Below the pieces are notes generated by a model, which did not search any database, had not been told where the DNA came from, and saw only the letters and a list, made by a program, of their open reading frames with translations. Shown piece after piece: positions 45,747 to 58,630 of a stretch of 64,000 nt of DNA (its first letter is position 1; each line of letters opens with the position of its first letter). The position numbers were made by a program, and so were the translations under genes. This DNA comes from Hofstenia miamia (Eukaryota; Xenacoelomorpha; Acoela; Hofsteniidae). The stretch lies in the NCBI GenBank assembly GCA_900660155.1, contig CABFPE010000173.1:1151970-1215969 (forward strand), given 5' to 3'.

Positions 45747-46425
45747 CAGTCCCGTCATAAGTAATGAAACCCTCATTTTCACAATCTTTTTCTTCAATGA
45801 TTAACACAATATCTTTGATTTTTAGAAATCGGCTCAAATTTGGCATTGTGAATTGGAAATTTTTATGTAATCTTTTTATGAGAAATTTAGTTTTTCCCTT
45901 ATTCACCTGTGAAAAGTCACCTTAAAAACTACCTCCATGAACATAGATGCTAAATTATAGTGAAATAAATCGAATTCAACGTCAAAAATTTAGCTTATTT
46001 TAAATTTTGTGTACGAATTCATTCAGTGGATCTTGAATTATTAAGAGGCTAAATTTGGCCTATTACATAACTAATTTTGATCTAAATTCAATCATAGTAA
46101 TGGGATTTTAGAAAAATTTGAGAGGTAATATTTTTAAAACAGCGGAATACATTTATGCAAAACTTTCAGAATAAACTAAATGTTTCACCCTAGACTCGAG
46201 TCTTTCACTATACTTTACACAACATCTATATTTATGGAGACAGTTTTCAGGGTGCCCCTTCACAGGGAAATAGGAGGAAAACTAAATTTCTAATGAAAAG
46301 ATTACATGAAAATTTGAATTCACAATTTCAAGCTTGAGCCAAATGCTAAAAATCAAAGATATTGTGTTAATGATTGAAGAAATAAATTGTGAAGATGAGT
46401 ATTGCAATACTTATGACCGCGACTG
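45747..46425. mobile_element. Tc1/mariner-type foldback element
   Basis: The ends are CAGTCCCGTCATAAGTAATG and, inverted, CAGTCGCGGTCATAAGTATT. This is the CATAAGTATT style of Tc1-like elements. The inverted arms run about 170 bases (45747-45915 against 46255-46425) with shared blocks such as AACACAATATCTTTGATTTT. TA precedes the left end and CA follows the right, a probably mutated TA duplication. The centre of about 340 bases encodes nothing. The frame at 46334-46546 lies across the right arm and is not a gene. Confidence 0.8.
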
Positions 46426-47281
46426 CAACCTCAAAGATTATTTCCGCAAAAGTGCATTAAACTTGCAAAAACACCAAGCAATCACAGATTTTTTCCAAGT
46501 GGTACTAACAACTAAGAACTTTAAATTTGTTGAGGCCTATTTGTAAAAAAACAGAAATAGGCAACAACTAATGAATGACTTAGCAAAGCAATACCAATAT
46601 ATTGAACATAATTTAAATGTAGGGAATTCTTAAGATCATTCAATGTAATAAGTATACAATTTTACTCCCAAGTATTTGTATTTATAAGTCAAAACCGGTT
46701 ACAAATGTAGTACAGGCAGGTAAGCCATAGTTAATTAAACCGGATACCCTAATCCTGTTGGTAGATGAAATTTTAGGCTGGTTCTGACAATGAATATTTA
46801 TATCCTGACACTTAGAATAAAATAGTGTATATACTCCTAGAATCAAATTCTGTGACTTTATCATAAGATTTGGCCTCAATGCCTTCTCGGGAGGGAATAA
46901 GGCTATTATATCAATTACATTTGGCTAACAAAAAATGAGCACTGCAAAAAGGGCATTATGCAAATTAAATGTAATCATGACGACTGTAATCACCGTTGGC
47001 TACTCATTTTCGATATCGTACTGTAAATATTTCTGGGAATTTTCAAATTTCAATTACATATGCATTAGTGGATTTCGTTGAGAAAATAGCAATTCAGGTC
47101 ACTGTAACTTACCTAAATCTCTCATTGTGGATATTATACTTCTGATGACACGCGAGAACTAATTAGTGATATACCATCGTTGCATTAGATAAGCAAAGTC
47201 ATGGTGAACGTTGCAAGTGTATTTTTTGCTCATGGGCCTGTACCTTATTACATTGAGTAGCCAAATTTATGCATCTATCAA

Positions 47282-47316
<35 letters not shown>

Positions 47317-48769
47317 TGGCATCAGGTACTGGTTGTTACTATCGGCCAGACCAAGTGTTTTGGGATTAGCTTGAAATTTTTAAATATGTTTATAATAACT
47401 TGTATATAAGCCCAAGCATTCATATAAATAGACAACAGTTTTAGTTAAGTTCAACTGTAAACGGAAAATGCGTTAATCCCAGCGATATTACTATTCATAT
47501 ATATATATTCGGCTTTTTCTTTCACTTGAGTTTTAAAATGAGATAACAACTTTTTGTCAAATTAGAACGATTAGTTCTAATTCAAACAAGGAATTAAACA
47601 AGAGTATGAATTATAAAGGTGTTTTTCATCATCGTTATTGATGATAATTTGTGCATTAATTTTCAACTTGCTGAATTCAGTTTCCAAAGAACCTTTTGTG
47701 ACTTATAATTCTCCTTGACATGACATCTACTACTTTCGCCACCCGGACTAATCCGCATTCACTCCATGTAGTGATGAGGTGCCTCTTAAGTTAGTCCATG
47801 TATTATTTGTTGGAAACCATGACCTTCTAGTAAAAACTTTTCTGAAAATTCATGCGATCAATTAACAATCTGATATGCGGTTCAAATCTAACCATCTGAC
47901 AGATTGTGAGGTAACCACTTAATGATCGTGCTTTTTTTGAGAGTGAACACTGCATTCAGCAATATTTGTAGCTTTTGAAAATATTGAACAGCAAAGTTTA
48001 GCAAATATTGATCCTAGCGTCACCATATGGTAATGCTACTAAGCATGCCATGGAACTACCTACTTTTGATATTATTCTTCAAAATGGGATTTTATTTCAA
48101 GTGTACTTCTAGTAGTTCATAAATAATAAAAAATATATGGGATTAGGCTTATTACATCAAAGTTATATGATCATAATGTTACATGTCAGAATGGTTTTCC
48201 ATTATCCACACATAAGCTTTCTGCAATACAATTCTAAAACAAAAATACAAGTTGAAAAATTGAGCGGGAATATTGTTAAGATATACAATAGATTGCAATT
48301 TGTATATTTATAAATGCTGTCTGGCCAATTATGTTTGTGTTACCATATGGAAACGCTAGGCTAATTCAGGTTAAGCAGCGGCTGTACAAATTCAGCATTT
48401 TTCTATGCGCATGAAATTTTGGGCCTGTTTTGCTTACTGCTTCTATGTTATTTCCATTAGTAGCAGGTAAATTTGACCTTCAGTTGTAAATTTGCTTCTC
48501 CATTCACCCGTCAGAAATTACTGCCATTCTTACGCATTGTCCACACGCAAATTTTTTAGTAATCGTTATCATTGTGTATTCTATTCCAAAATGTAATGGT
48601 AAAAAATAGCAATTTTTATGACGGACCATATAAATATTATCATGGAGTTCTGCTATTATACATGGAGGCGAAGCGGCATTTATCTCCTTCCCGAAGAAGG
48701 CCATTAAATTAATTTAATTGGCTGTCATCTTTCGTCGATCAGATTTTGTGCGGCACACATTTTCTGCGC

Positions 48770-48806
<37 letters not shown>

Positions 48807-49343
48807 GTTGTTGCCGATATGGTCAAGGTATGTGCAATATCGCGAAATTTCAATTGTATGCCTTAAGATTAAGCATTTTTCTTGTATTTTTAAGATTAAT
48901 AAGTTGTTTTCAAATCATATTTTTATTCACACTTTCAAGAATATTTTAAAGAATTAAACCCTTAATCATTCTTATCAAGAGTATACTTACAAAATGAATT
49001 ATGAATTTTGAGTTTGTAATTTTTTTCAAAAATTAAAAAATGGTAACTTTTATTTTTGGGGCTGTAACCGCTTCGACATTTGAAGTTGTGGAGCTTACGA
49101 AAAGATTTCTAAATTGCAATTTTACTTAATTAAAATTCAAAAAGAGCGACTAGTGGCAAATTAATTTATGGGAAAAGAGATTAGAGATCTTACCTAACCT
49201 AAGTGCCCTTTTAACAATGCCATCAAAAGAAACGCATATTTCAATTTGAATGGTTTTGTAGTGAACAGGTGCGACATGTCAAATGGAGTGTGCAAAAATT
49301 TATAATGTTGTTATGCTTTAGTCACAATATATGTGTATTTTAG
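46426..49343. other. no gene assigned
   Basis: AT-rich with TA microsatellites at 47284-47314 and 48774-48803. The one coding-like stretch is on the minus strand at 48504-48704, listed separately. Promoter sequence for the gene starting near 49344 should lie towards the end but no specific element is evident. Confidence 0.4.
48504..48704 (-). CDS. weakly supported coding-like frame
   Basis: From an ATG, 66 codons begin MAFFGKEINAASPPCIIAEL and end RMAVISDG. The first 50 bases are GC-richer than the surroundings. There is no recognised domain, no splice evidence and no clear poly(A) signal. It may be a chance frame. Confidence 0.2.
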   Translation of the reverse strand: MAFFGKEINAASPPCIIAELHDNIYMVRHKNCYFLPLHFGIEYTMITITKKFACGQCVRMAVISDG

Positions 49344-49379
49344 CATTGTTTCCCGTGGACAACAATAGTAGCCATCTGG

Positions 49380-50488
49380 ATGGAGTCTGATACAGAAGCG
49401 GTAACTTTTGAAGATGCTAAGCCTCAGTTAAAAATGGCTTCGGAGCACTCTGACGTGAGCAAAGTTTTTGAATGGGATGCTATTTTGACAGAATTCATGA
49501 AAAACCGAGATGACATGAAAATGGGCTCTTCTGCTTCTTCATCAACAAGATCAAGTCTTATGACACAGAGTCTCAACCTCGATGACGACGACGATGATGA
49601 ATCTGAAGAGGATGACTATGAAGGCTATTTTGAATACAATGAAAAACACGATGCAGATTTAAGCTCCCCAGTGAATAGAGGTAGTAATACATCAACACCT
49701 AGCAGTAAAATCCCCGTTTTAGTCTCACCCAGAAACATGAACTCATATATTAACAACGGTAGAAGAAACTCTCATAATTCTCTGGGGATTGTTAAGTCAC
49801 ACATGTCACCAATGCAGAATTATAGAAATGACTCTACGTTAACATCTTCTTCTCGAGAATCGAACGGGAGCATACAGCAGACGCAACGAATGAATATATC
49901 GAGTGCACCATATCATCAGAACAATCACTTGCTGTTGGCATCAAGGTCTTCATCTGAAGACAACATTCATGCAGCTTCAAAGGCATGGTTAGCGGAAAAG
50001 AAGGCCTTATTGAAAAATCGAAATCTCAGCTCGGAGACAGTGGATGTCAAAGAAACCGCTGTAAATTCAGGTAAATACAAAAAACTGGTACCATTGCAAC
50101 AGCAGAACAAACCAGATTTCAATGACGTAGTTCCCCGCAAGCAGAAGATCACTACTTCAAAAAGAAAAGAACATGATCCAGAACACATTAATCAATTCCT
50201 GCGCATTGTCAAAAGATATGGCGATATTGTTGAGAACGGATCCAAAATATCTTTCATTATCAAAAATAAGAATAACATCAGAAAAGAAAAACTTGAAACT
50301 ATCTCCTATACATTGAAGCATGCAAGAAAAGTGCTGTCTAAGGTAAGACAAATAACGGGCAAAGACTATGAACTGATACTAGAAAAACCTAATGGAATAA
50401 GACCAACATACGATTTACTTACTCGTAGCCTAGAAGAAAGTAATTCGGAATATTCATGCAACATTTCTGTTGCCACATCTGAGAGAAG
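49380..50488 (+). CDS. exon 1 (main coding exon) of a Jhy-like gene
   Basis: The ATG at 49380 opens 369 codons plus two bases. Translation ends SVATSER, then AG followed by GTATTTATT, a workable donor. An acceptor-like TGTGTATTTTAG at 49343 suggests a 5' untranslated intron, and a TAG there closes the frame upstream. The protein is hydrophilic and Ser/Asn-rich. It has a DDDDDDESEEDDYEGYFEY acidic run at about residues 68-86, basic stretches around 255-263 (RKQKITTSKRK), and a helical, lysine-rich section at about 265-335 (HINQFLRIVKRYGD and LKHARKVLSKVRQITGKD). No catalytic domain is visible. With the next two exons it resembles Jhy-type ciliary proteins, a similarity that lies mainly in those exons. 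Confidence 0.8.
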
Positions 50489-51304
50489 GTATTTATTAAT
50501 TATTAGCTGTTTTTGTATTATTTGACTGCAAATGTGTATAAATGTAAGCCATAAGTTAAGAGATTTTTGGTAATTCATAAATTGGAGGCCGATTCTGGAA
50601 ATAACCTATAAATTGACTAGCCTGCCAATTCGAATAAAGTATATATTTCAAAAATAAGGGAAAATTTACAGCATGCTCAAGCGAATTACTTAGATCCTTT
50701 TTATGTCATGGTTAAAGGACTACTGTTCTTAAGGAATTTCTAAATTGCTTAAATTTCAAAATCAACATGGGACACCTATATTAAGGGAAAAGTGTTTACA
50801 TTAGGTATGCGGCTAGGGATTTGCAATTTGATGCAGAGCAAAAAAAATATTTCCATTAATAGAAATTTTTCCAAGCGGTTTTTGCAATTAGTTGTATTAT
50901 ACATTCCAATTCACGAAATAGTAGCAAACAAATTTCCAAGTGGGCTTGATCAATATTGGAATATTGTAACAGCACTTATTAGGTTTATTCAAATACAATT
51001 TGCCGATCGTTAATTATAAGCCTTTTTCAAATTAACTATTTTCCTCCAGTTTTAGATTTACATTTCTTTATTAATTAATCAGTCATTAAAAACAGCTCAT
51101 CTTGCAAAGATTAATTGCACATGAAGCTGTTCACTGTGTATTAATTTATTAAAGAAGTTAATATATATATAGTAATTTTAGGAAACCGATAGGGCTGATA
51201 AATTTTTTTCCAATTTTTAAATATACTTAGCCTTTTAAAATTATTTTTTATGTAAAGTTTGAAGTATTTATAAAATAATTTATTTTTAATGTGAGCATGC
51301 TTAG
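50489..51304 (+). other. intron 1 of the Jhy-like gene
   Basis: 816 bases, GT at the left, TTAG at the right. AT-rich. A 73-codon frame at 50792-51013 inside it has no support. Confidence 0.6.
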
Positions 51305-51410
51305 CTACAAGCCACACTCAATTAAGGATTTCAAGGCACTACCTCCGTCAGTCGTTCAGCTTAGTCAATCTGTTGGACCTTCAATTTCAGTTGAGAAGCA
51401 AAGGAATATG
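51305..51410 (+). CDS. exon 2 of the Jhy-like gene
   Basis: Preceded by ATGCTTAG and followed by GTTAGTTAAT. It starts with one base that completes a Ser codon with exon 1 and then encodes 35 residues, ending in phase 0. YKPHSIKDFKALPPSVVQLS followed by QSVGP fits the motif Y-x-P-Y-T-L-x-D-Y-K-x-L...L-G-x-L-G-P, known from Jhy and related ciliary or coiled-coil proteins. The last residues, VEKQRNM, run directly into the basic helix of exon 3. The exact phase match on both sides is the strongest evidence that it is real. Confidence 0.75.
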
Positions 51411-53202
51411 GTTAGTTAATCTCAAAACCACACCATTTTAAGAATATACTAAACACCAGCCTAAGCTTCGTTAACTAAATCTGTTTTTCAAAATAGTTAT
51501 ATGTTTTAAGCCGCTGTGCTTAAAAACAAAATATATAAATACTTTTACTGATTTTATAAGTTTCACAAGTATCTATGTGCATATCATTTGCATAAATTAA
51601 TTTCTACAAACTTTTAAAGCTCAGCAAAACACTTAGTTTTACTATTAACGTCTTCCAATACTTATTTATCAATAACTTTACCCAATACCAAATATTTGAC
51701 ATGTAGGATCTTTTGAGATAATAATCATAACGTAGTTTGTCGGATATTTTTGAAAATTAATAAATGAAAAAAATTACGAATGTTTGCATGCAATAGACTT
51801 TCTGGAGTCTATCAATTGCTTAAAAAGAAAGAGGTTAAGATGTGACTTCTTAGTTGAAACGCTCAGTGTATCTTTTAACTGCATTCTTAATTTTAAATAT
51901 GTTTAAATCTCTTATATGCACATCTACGGTTAGCAGAGATGCTAGTGACACTCCTTACTTACTGCATTTGGTATGCTTACACCAAAATAATGTAATCGTG
52001 TGAAATTTTGTAAATGTGGCTTTTATGTATTAAGAAAATGAAATTATAAATATCCCATATTTTTGTGTATCTAAGAACAAAATACTCCAGTTGGGTGAAT
52101 ATTTCAAAATCAGGTTAACATTCTCGTAGAATTCCTCAATTCTAAACTCAACATGCATATATCTTACGTTTGTAAAACAAATATTTACTCAAATATTTAT
52201 TTTACCACAGACACATTGATGTCAATTTTAACACAAATTTTTGAAATCCTTTTGTGCTTCAATTTTTAGGCAAATATTTTTTGTTTAGTCCAAAATTGCT
52301 TAATGATTGTAGGTAAAATTTTAGGTGAAATTTGGAAGTCAATGCTTTAAAATATTTTAACATTAAAATTTTAATTAAGACATTTTCACAAGAGAGAAAC
52401 ATATTTTCACACTGCTTGTTTATTGCATCGAGTAGATGCACTATCTTAAATAGAAGAAAAAAAATTCCATTTAATTTTAAAAGAATGCACCTATTTTTAT
52501 CAAGAAAATATTCTTACAAAGACTTGGTTTTTTCTGTACTAAATTGTTAATGAATATGTTAACCGACAAAATATTTTGCAGCTTAAAAACACTTCATTTT
52601 CAAGGATTATATTCATTATCTCTAATTACAACTAAATTTGAAAAAATTGAAATTTAAAAAATGTTGTGTTATAAAAGTCTAATTCATAGACTACTAGATG
52701 TTCTCTATTGTGTACAGGAATTTTTTTTTATCAACATATTCATTGATATACTATATCCATGGTCAGTATTGAGTACGTTATTTTAAAATAATAACAATAT
52801 TTTAAAAAAATTATATATTAGTCGTTACTTACTACTTTAATAAAAAAACGAATTTATGTTATTCCTGCTTAAAGATTTTTATTCAAATGTAAGACTTGAC
52901 TGAAGCATATTCTAATAATTATGTTGTCGTAGAATACAGAAAATAATATATTTTAATATTTCTAATTATAGTTATTCTCATATTTATAATGTTAGAAAAA
53001 CATTTAAAAAAGTATTAGTTGTACAGCCTATTGAAGTAGTAGTTTAAGAGAAATAACGCATAATTAACAAATGGCTATTCCGAATAGGCAACGCTCTACT
53101 AATGAGTGTTTTATCATTGTGTTACTGAATAAGCTATCCTGCACTTTATTACCATACTGTAATATACTACTTCAGTAATGCATTACACCCAACTTTGTAT
53201 GT

Positions 53203-53210
53203 ATATATAA

Positions 53211-53262
<52 letters not shown>
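53203..53262. repeat. TA microsatellite
   Basis: About 60 bases of TA repeats broken by two GTA units. Confidence 0.9.
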
Positions 53263-54550
53263 TAGAAACTGTAAAATATTAATGTAATTCGTTACACCCA
53301 ACTCTTTTCATGACGATGTTTCTATTTATATTTGATACTTATTCCGAGAAATGTATTTAATTTTAGGAAGGCTAAATTTTGTTATAAATACTGCTCTATA
53401 TATTTGGCTTTAAAAACATTCTTAATAAAAAATTCACTTAAAATATGTAACATGTCATATTTGCTAATAGTTATAAATCGGTATGCATTTCTATATTTGT
53501 TGCATTTTATTTAAAATGATGTAACTTAATTTTTTTTACTTATTTAAAATATTATTAGCATAAAAAATGATAAAGTTTTCATAAAATTGGTTTTGTAAAT
53601 AATATTTTTATTCTATGTGTTCTATTCTTGTTTACATGTAATATATGTAGGAAAGAAGCGTTTAAATGTTTCGATAATTTTTTTGGCTTATTAATTATTG
53701 TTAAAGTTATCTGAATTTACAAAAGGTATCACCTAGATAGGAAAGCAAACTCAGCATGTTATCTAAAAAATCGTAATATTTATCGTCATAATTGATTTAC
53801 TAAGAAAGACATGGTTCTAATAGATAATTTAAATTTTGTCTTTCATACAAAAAACAAAAATACATTGTTGCATCCAATTGTTGATAGATATTTGTAAATG
53901 AAGGTTAAAAATTAAATTCCCTGTTCCATTCCTACTTCCTTATTATTTGTGATAAATGTTCTATGTTGGAAGCAAGAATAATTTTTTGTAAACATTAAGG
54001 TCTTTTTGATTTTATCGTTTCCTTTAAATGAAGTTAACTTGCTTGGATGATATCATAAAATTCTTTTATCTGATATACATACAATTGTTAATACAAAAAA
54101 TATTGATTTTTTCAAAGATATCAGCGTGTGAAATGTTTTTTCAACCACAGCTTTATAAAAAAATCACGGAACTTGTGTATTTAAAATTTGTATTTACAAC
54201 ATTGGAAGTATTCACTACGTGATTAAGAAAATTTATAATTTTGTTTCATTTCTAAAAAAAACTAGGCAAATAGTATTACATAATCATGCACAATTTGTGT
54301 AAAATTTGATGTTTTCCCCTAAGCCATTCACGCTGCAAAAACATAAAATAACGTTTAACTTAGCATGAACTTAGATACCATTCCAAGTATTTCTTACAGA
54401 CGTTTATAAACAAAATTTAAAATAACATGAGTTGAGCTGTCGCTTAATCCAAATATTCCATCTGATTTCATAAAATAATTATTTTCCCTACTAAAGAGCA
54501 TTAACCAAATCCCCTTTCGAAACGTAGCTGCTAATATTTCGAAATTAATA

Positions 54551-54556
54551 TTTATT
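54551..54556 (-). promoter_or_regulatory. poly(A) signal candidate
   Basis: TTTATT on the plus strand (AATAAA on the minus strand), about 120 bases past the stop of the minus-strand frame at 54677. Confidence 0.3.
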
Positions 54557-54676
54557 TTGGAAACATTGTTTAACATAACAGACATGTTTGCTTACTATGC
54601 GCATAAAAATTTGAAACGTTGTTTATCAGAAGAGCATGTTCACAAAATGTAATATTATATTTAAATAAACAGGAGC

Positions 54677-54859
54677 TCAAACTTTCCATATCCAAACATT
54701 ATGCTCTCGAAGTCTTTTAATTCTCGACTGCATTTTTCTGCATATTAGCTCTGTTATAAATAACTTCCGATTAACAATTTCAGATATTTCTCCATTCATT
54801 GAATTCGTTCTGCATGACTTTAACAAATTTTTCAGACGTGTTGCTACATTAGATTTCAT
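54677..54859 (-). CDS. coding-like frame nested in the Jhy-like intron
   Basis: From an ATG, 60 codons begin MKSNVATRLKNLLKSCRTNS and end RIKRLREHNVWIWKV, with stop TGA. The residues alternate basic and hydrophobic as in amphipathic helices (LKNLLKSC, ELICRKMQSRIKRLRE). It is more protein-like than the surrounding chance frames, and the frame stays open for five codons upstream of the ATG. It could be the last exon of a gene lying antisense in the intron, or a small intronless gene. I do not recognise it, and there is no transposase or polymerase motif. Confidence 0.4.
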   Translation of the reverse strand: MKSNVATRLKNLLKSCRTNSMNGEISEIVNRKLFITELICRKMQSRIKRLREHNVWIWKV

Positions 54860-55390
54860 TAATTTTGAATTCAATTACCAACTAATCATCAGCACTTGTA
54901 ATCAACTACCAATCTAATTGGCTGTAATTGATTGGCGCTTTGATACATTTGCTTTGATTAAGGATTGATGCAATAATAGTCGTGTTAAAGAAATATCCAT
55001 GGCTTTGATGTACGTACGTAACAATAAACAGATTTACGTAATCTTAATTGTACTTAAGGATCTAACATATTAATGCTTAGAAACCGAATTCAAAACATAC
55101 TGTGTTAAACAATTCTATCACTACATTTACAAATGGGTATTGTACAAGATGAAATTGCCTGCAAGGTTCGACAGAATTCAAATTTGTTAAAACATTGTAA
55201 AGCAAAGGTCTGAGGAATAGGTCAAAGAGGGTCAAGTCCGCATGCTTTCAGATTCGATGCTGCCATAAATCATCCAAAAGTGCTCACTTTAGCCACTTTC
55301 CAAAAAATATAAAGCTCACCACACTATTGTCTATGCAAACGCATTAATGTTTTGTTTTTACAAGCATAAATTTATATATATATATATATA

Positions 55391-55468
55391 TAAACTAATT
55401 ATACACGTTTTTAACATTATATATAAATATTTATATATAATGTTAAAAACATGTATAGTTAGTTTATA
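55391..55468. repeat. long near-perfect inverted repeat (hairpin)
   Basis: Arms of about 36 bases, TAAACTAATTATACACGTTT against TAAACTAACTATACATGTTT, continue into TTAACATTATATATAA on both sides and meet with almost no spacer. A TA run (55374-55392) adjoins the left arm. It can form a cruciform or a stable RNA hairpin within the Jhy-like intron. It may be a minimal foldback element. Confidence 0.8.
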
Positions 55469-57083
55469 TATTTTTTGATAATTTTTAGAATTATTGAGCC
55501 CGTCTACAAAAATTTTTGCTGCCCAATCCGATGTGGCTTGGTTATCCCCAACTTAAAAACGTCTTCAATATTTTTATTATTGAATTTTGTAACATGGGAG
55601 AATTGCTACATGCCGTCCACAGCACGCTCAAATAAATTCCCCAGTTATTTGTTGTCTTTCATTGAATAAGAACTGTTAACACGTTAACTGAATAAACAAA
55701 ATTAAACAATAGCGTTGTTTTTCTTTTGTAGAAAGCAGACTATTTACACGAAATTAATTTCGAAAATATCTGCATAATTAATCAGATAAATGGGTGAGTT
55801 CGTTTGATATGTTGTCCTATTTCCCCCAAGACTAATTTTTAACTTAATGAATTTGTTGATTCGTGCTTAATATAATAATTGGTTGAGGATTTATTTTGTC
55901 TGCTATAATAATTTTAAGTCTGGAAAATAGAAGAATCAGTGTTTTTATTTGCGGAAATGGAACTAAGAAAACACTGGCGGACCGTTTCCGCACCGGGATT
56001 GCACCAGGATCTATATTTCAATATCAATGGAAATGGAAATAAGGGTGTGCAGGGCCAGGGATTGGTAATGCCTCTTCAACTGTACCGATATTACTGACAA
56101 TTAAAAAACCTAAATATAACAAACTACAACATTGTTGTTAAGCCTTAACACATCAAAGTAACTGCCGAAATTAAAGTCAATTGTATTATTTTTCAACACA
56201 TAATTGCATAATATTTTTAAATGCTATGTTTAGGCTTCTTGCTAGCATGCGCATATGAGTCTCTGCTGCCGAAACAGTTTTTCTTTGTGGCATCCCGAAT
56301 CTGGTCCCCAAGTTATCTTTTTGGTCCCTGTAGCTGGGATCTCGGGAATCAGTTTGCTACAATTTTTGCTAGTATTTTTGTACCAATGATTTTACTACCA
56401 AACTAGGGCTTCTCTTGGGACAAGAGACCTCCCACAGTATGGGACAATTCCTAATAAAAGCGGAAACCCCAAATAACATAGGTTTACTTTAAGTTGCAAT
56501 TATTCATTATATATAACCAACTTTTTCCAAATTTTCTAACAACTATTTCTAAGCCTATTTTGAAAATTCTGATATATAGAAACATCTATTGGTGAACGAA
56601 AATTCCATGCTTTTATCTAATAAATCAGCTAAAACATTTATTGCAGATTTTCATTAAAATTTAAAATTTTATTCTCAAGCATATAAAAAACCAGTCAAAC
56701 CAGATATTGTAAAATAGTTCGGATAAACTATTTTTAGAAGCATTCTGTACTGACATTAAAGCTCATCAATAAATTTGGAGAAACATTATTTGTTAGAAAT
56801 ACAAATAAATTTCCCCAGCCGTATATTTAACTAACATTACCTTTTAGCATTTTTCGGATAATATATTTTTTATAAAGTGCCCCCTTATTATCTGTTATTA
56901 TATTTATTATTTTTTATGTATTTGATCACTATGATCAACGCTTAAGGTATCACTCCGGGCCAAAGGTAGGATAACCAGAGGCTCTAAATGGCCCTCTGGT
57001 TTGACTCCTCTAGTCTATGTGATAGTAGGTATTAGGTATAAGGATGATTACGGTTAGGAAGCGCGGTTTGCATGTAGCTATAA

Positions 57084-57164
57084 TTATTGCATTTTCTCTA
57101 ATCTAAAATGAGCTGAGACATTAGGTATTGGAAATGGTTTATCGCTTCGGCCGGAGGCCTGATT
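57084..57164 (-). CDS. possible terminal exon, minus strand
   Basis: After a good acceptor (CCAAACTTCTTCTTACAG) 26 codons follow in phase 0: NQASGRSDKPFPIPNVSAHF, then RLEKMQ and a TAA. The stretch includes a GC-rich GCCTCCGGCCGAAGC. There is no partner exon or recognised family. It may be a chance match. Confidence 0.22.
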   Translation of the reverse strand, partial: NQASGRSDKPFPIPNVSAHFRLEKMQ

Positions 57165-57767
57165 CTGTAAGAAGAAGTTTGGAATTAACTTATTCTCTGA
57201 ATACTCATTACCCATTGAATGAACATGCTCTTGTTTTCTCATTAGATAGAATGACATAATAACTAGTAGTTTCATGGTTGTGTTTTAATATATCTAAAGC
57301 TGGAATGCTTGCTGAGTGTTGTACGTGCTTCTACCACAAGACAAGCATTCTACATTATACATATCGCAAAAAGGGTTTTTCGAGACCCAAAATATAAAAA
57401 ATGCATTACTGAGGCAGGTATTAATGTTTTACTCAGTTATTCGTACATCTTTTTCTGATATCATTATTGAATAACTGCAGTCATCATTCTAAATCCTATT
57501 CTTGAATACACTTCCTTGTTATCAGCACATACGAAATTGGTTGAATGCTAATGCTATATATCTTTTCATCATTCTTATTGGACTACCTTATAAGCAATTT
57601 TTAGTAATCTAAACAAGCTACATTTCATATCTATACATTACAATGCCATAAGGAATTGGATTAATAATTATGTGTCCATTTCAGTAGAGACCAAAGTAAT
57701 GTTGCTTCTCTGTAGCCCCAATATGCCTCAAAGAGTTAACAACAAACTGATGTAAGGAATTTGAATT

Positions 57768-57831
57768 AATTGAGAGAAGAGTCTGAGTTGTTGCTAGAAA
57801 ATTGAGAGAAGAGTCTGAGTTGTTGCTAGAA
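57768..57831. repeat. 32-base tandem duplication
   Basis: Two identical units containing GAGAGAAGAGTCTGAGTTGT follow one another without difference, so the duplication is recent or conserved by slippage. Confidence 0.85.
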
Positions 57832-58630
57832 TTGAATAATCTGCTTTGCTGAAATTTTCTGTGTTTCACATTTGAAATCTCATTATGCAGGAATTTATTA
57901 TAGCATTTGTTAAGTCAAAACAGTGTTTTAAGCTTAAATTAGTATTGAAGAACAAGCATTTACTTTGAATCACTGTCATGGTTTCTATGCATGTGAATTC
58001 AATTTTATTTGCATGAGAAAATTTTCCTCTTTTGTTAATATTCCTACTGTTATTGGTAATGATTTAACAATAAAGTACAGGACAGTTGTTTTTTTCTGGA
58101 AAAGTTAAATAAATGCCACCACTTATCACTATGTGCTCTTAATATTTTTAATAGTGTTTGTTTGAACCAGCTAAGGTAAAATTAAAAATGTTAAGAATGT
58201 CCTTTAAAATCATCTACTTAAAATTTACTGAAAGTTAAACTAATATAAATTGCAGCCCATTAACTTTGAATGGAAAGTTAAGTTGGGAGTCACTTTAAGA
58301 AACCCACCAAAAAGTCATATGCTGAACCAGAAAGAAACTGACTACAGGGGTGGTTCCACAGCTCTCAACGCTACATATTATGTCTTTGTGTGCTAGTGAT
58401 ATACAATGATAATTTTGTACTTTATTATTAACTCAATTTTTTTCGTTTTCAGTCAAGTCGACCCTTTTCACATGTCTTAAATTATTTTTAGGAATGACAA
58501 TGAAACAAAAATATTTATTGTAAGGCCATATTATTTTTGTTGAAGCTTTTAAATTTGGAAGATTTCCTGAAGTTTAGGGAATTCATTGTTAGATATTAAA
58601 GCACAAATCGAATTAATCAAACTTGCCTAG

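Larger units (their letters stand above)
51411..58630 (+). other. intron 2 of the Jhy-like gene
   Basis: 7.2 kb, bounded by GTTAGT and CTTGCCTAG. AT-rich, with a long TA run at 53203-53262, a hairpin at 55391-55468, a tandem 32-base duplication at 57768-57831 and minus-strand coding-like stretches at 54677 and 57084. An additional exon within it is not excluded, but none is needed for the reading frame. Confidence 0.6.

Noticed and set aside
46334-46546. A 70-codon frame
   Set aside because: It covers the right arm of the Tc1-like foldback and following AT-rich DNA.
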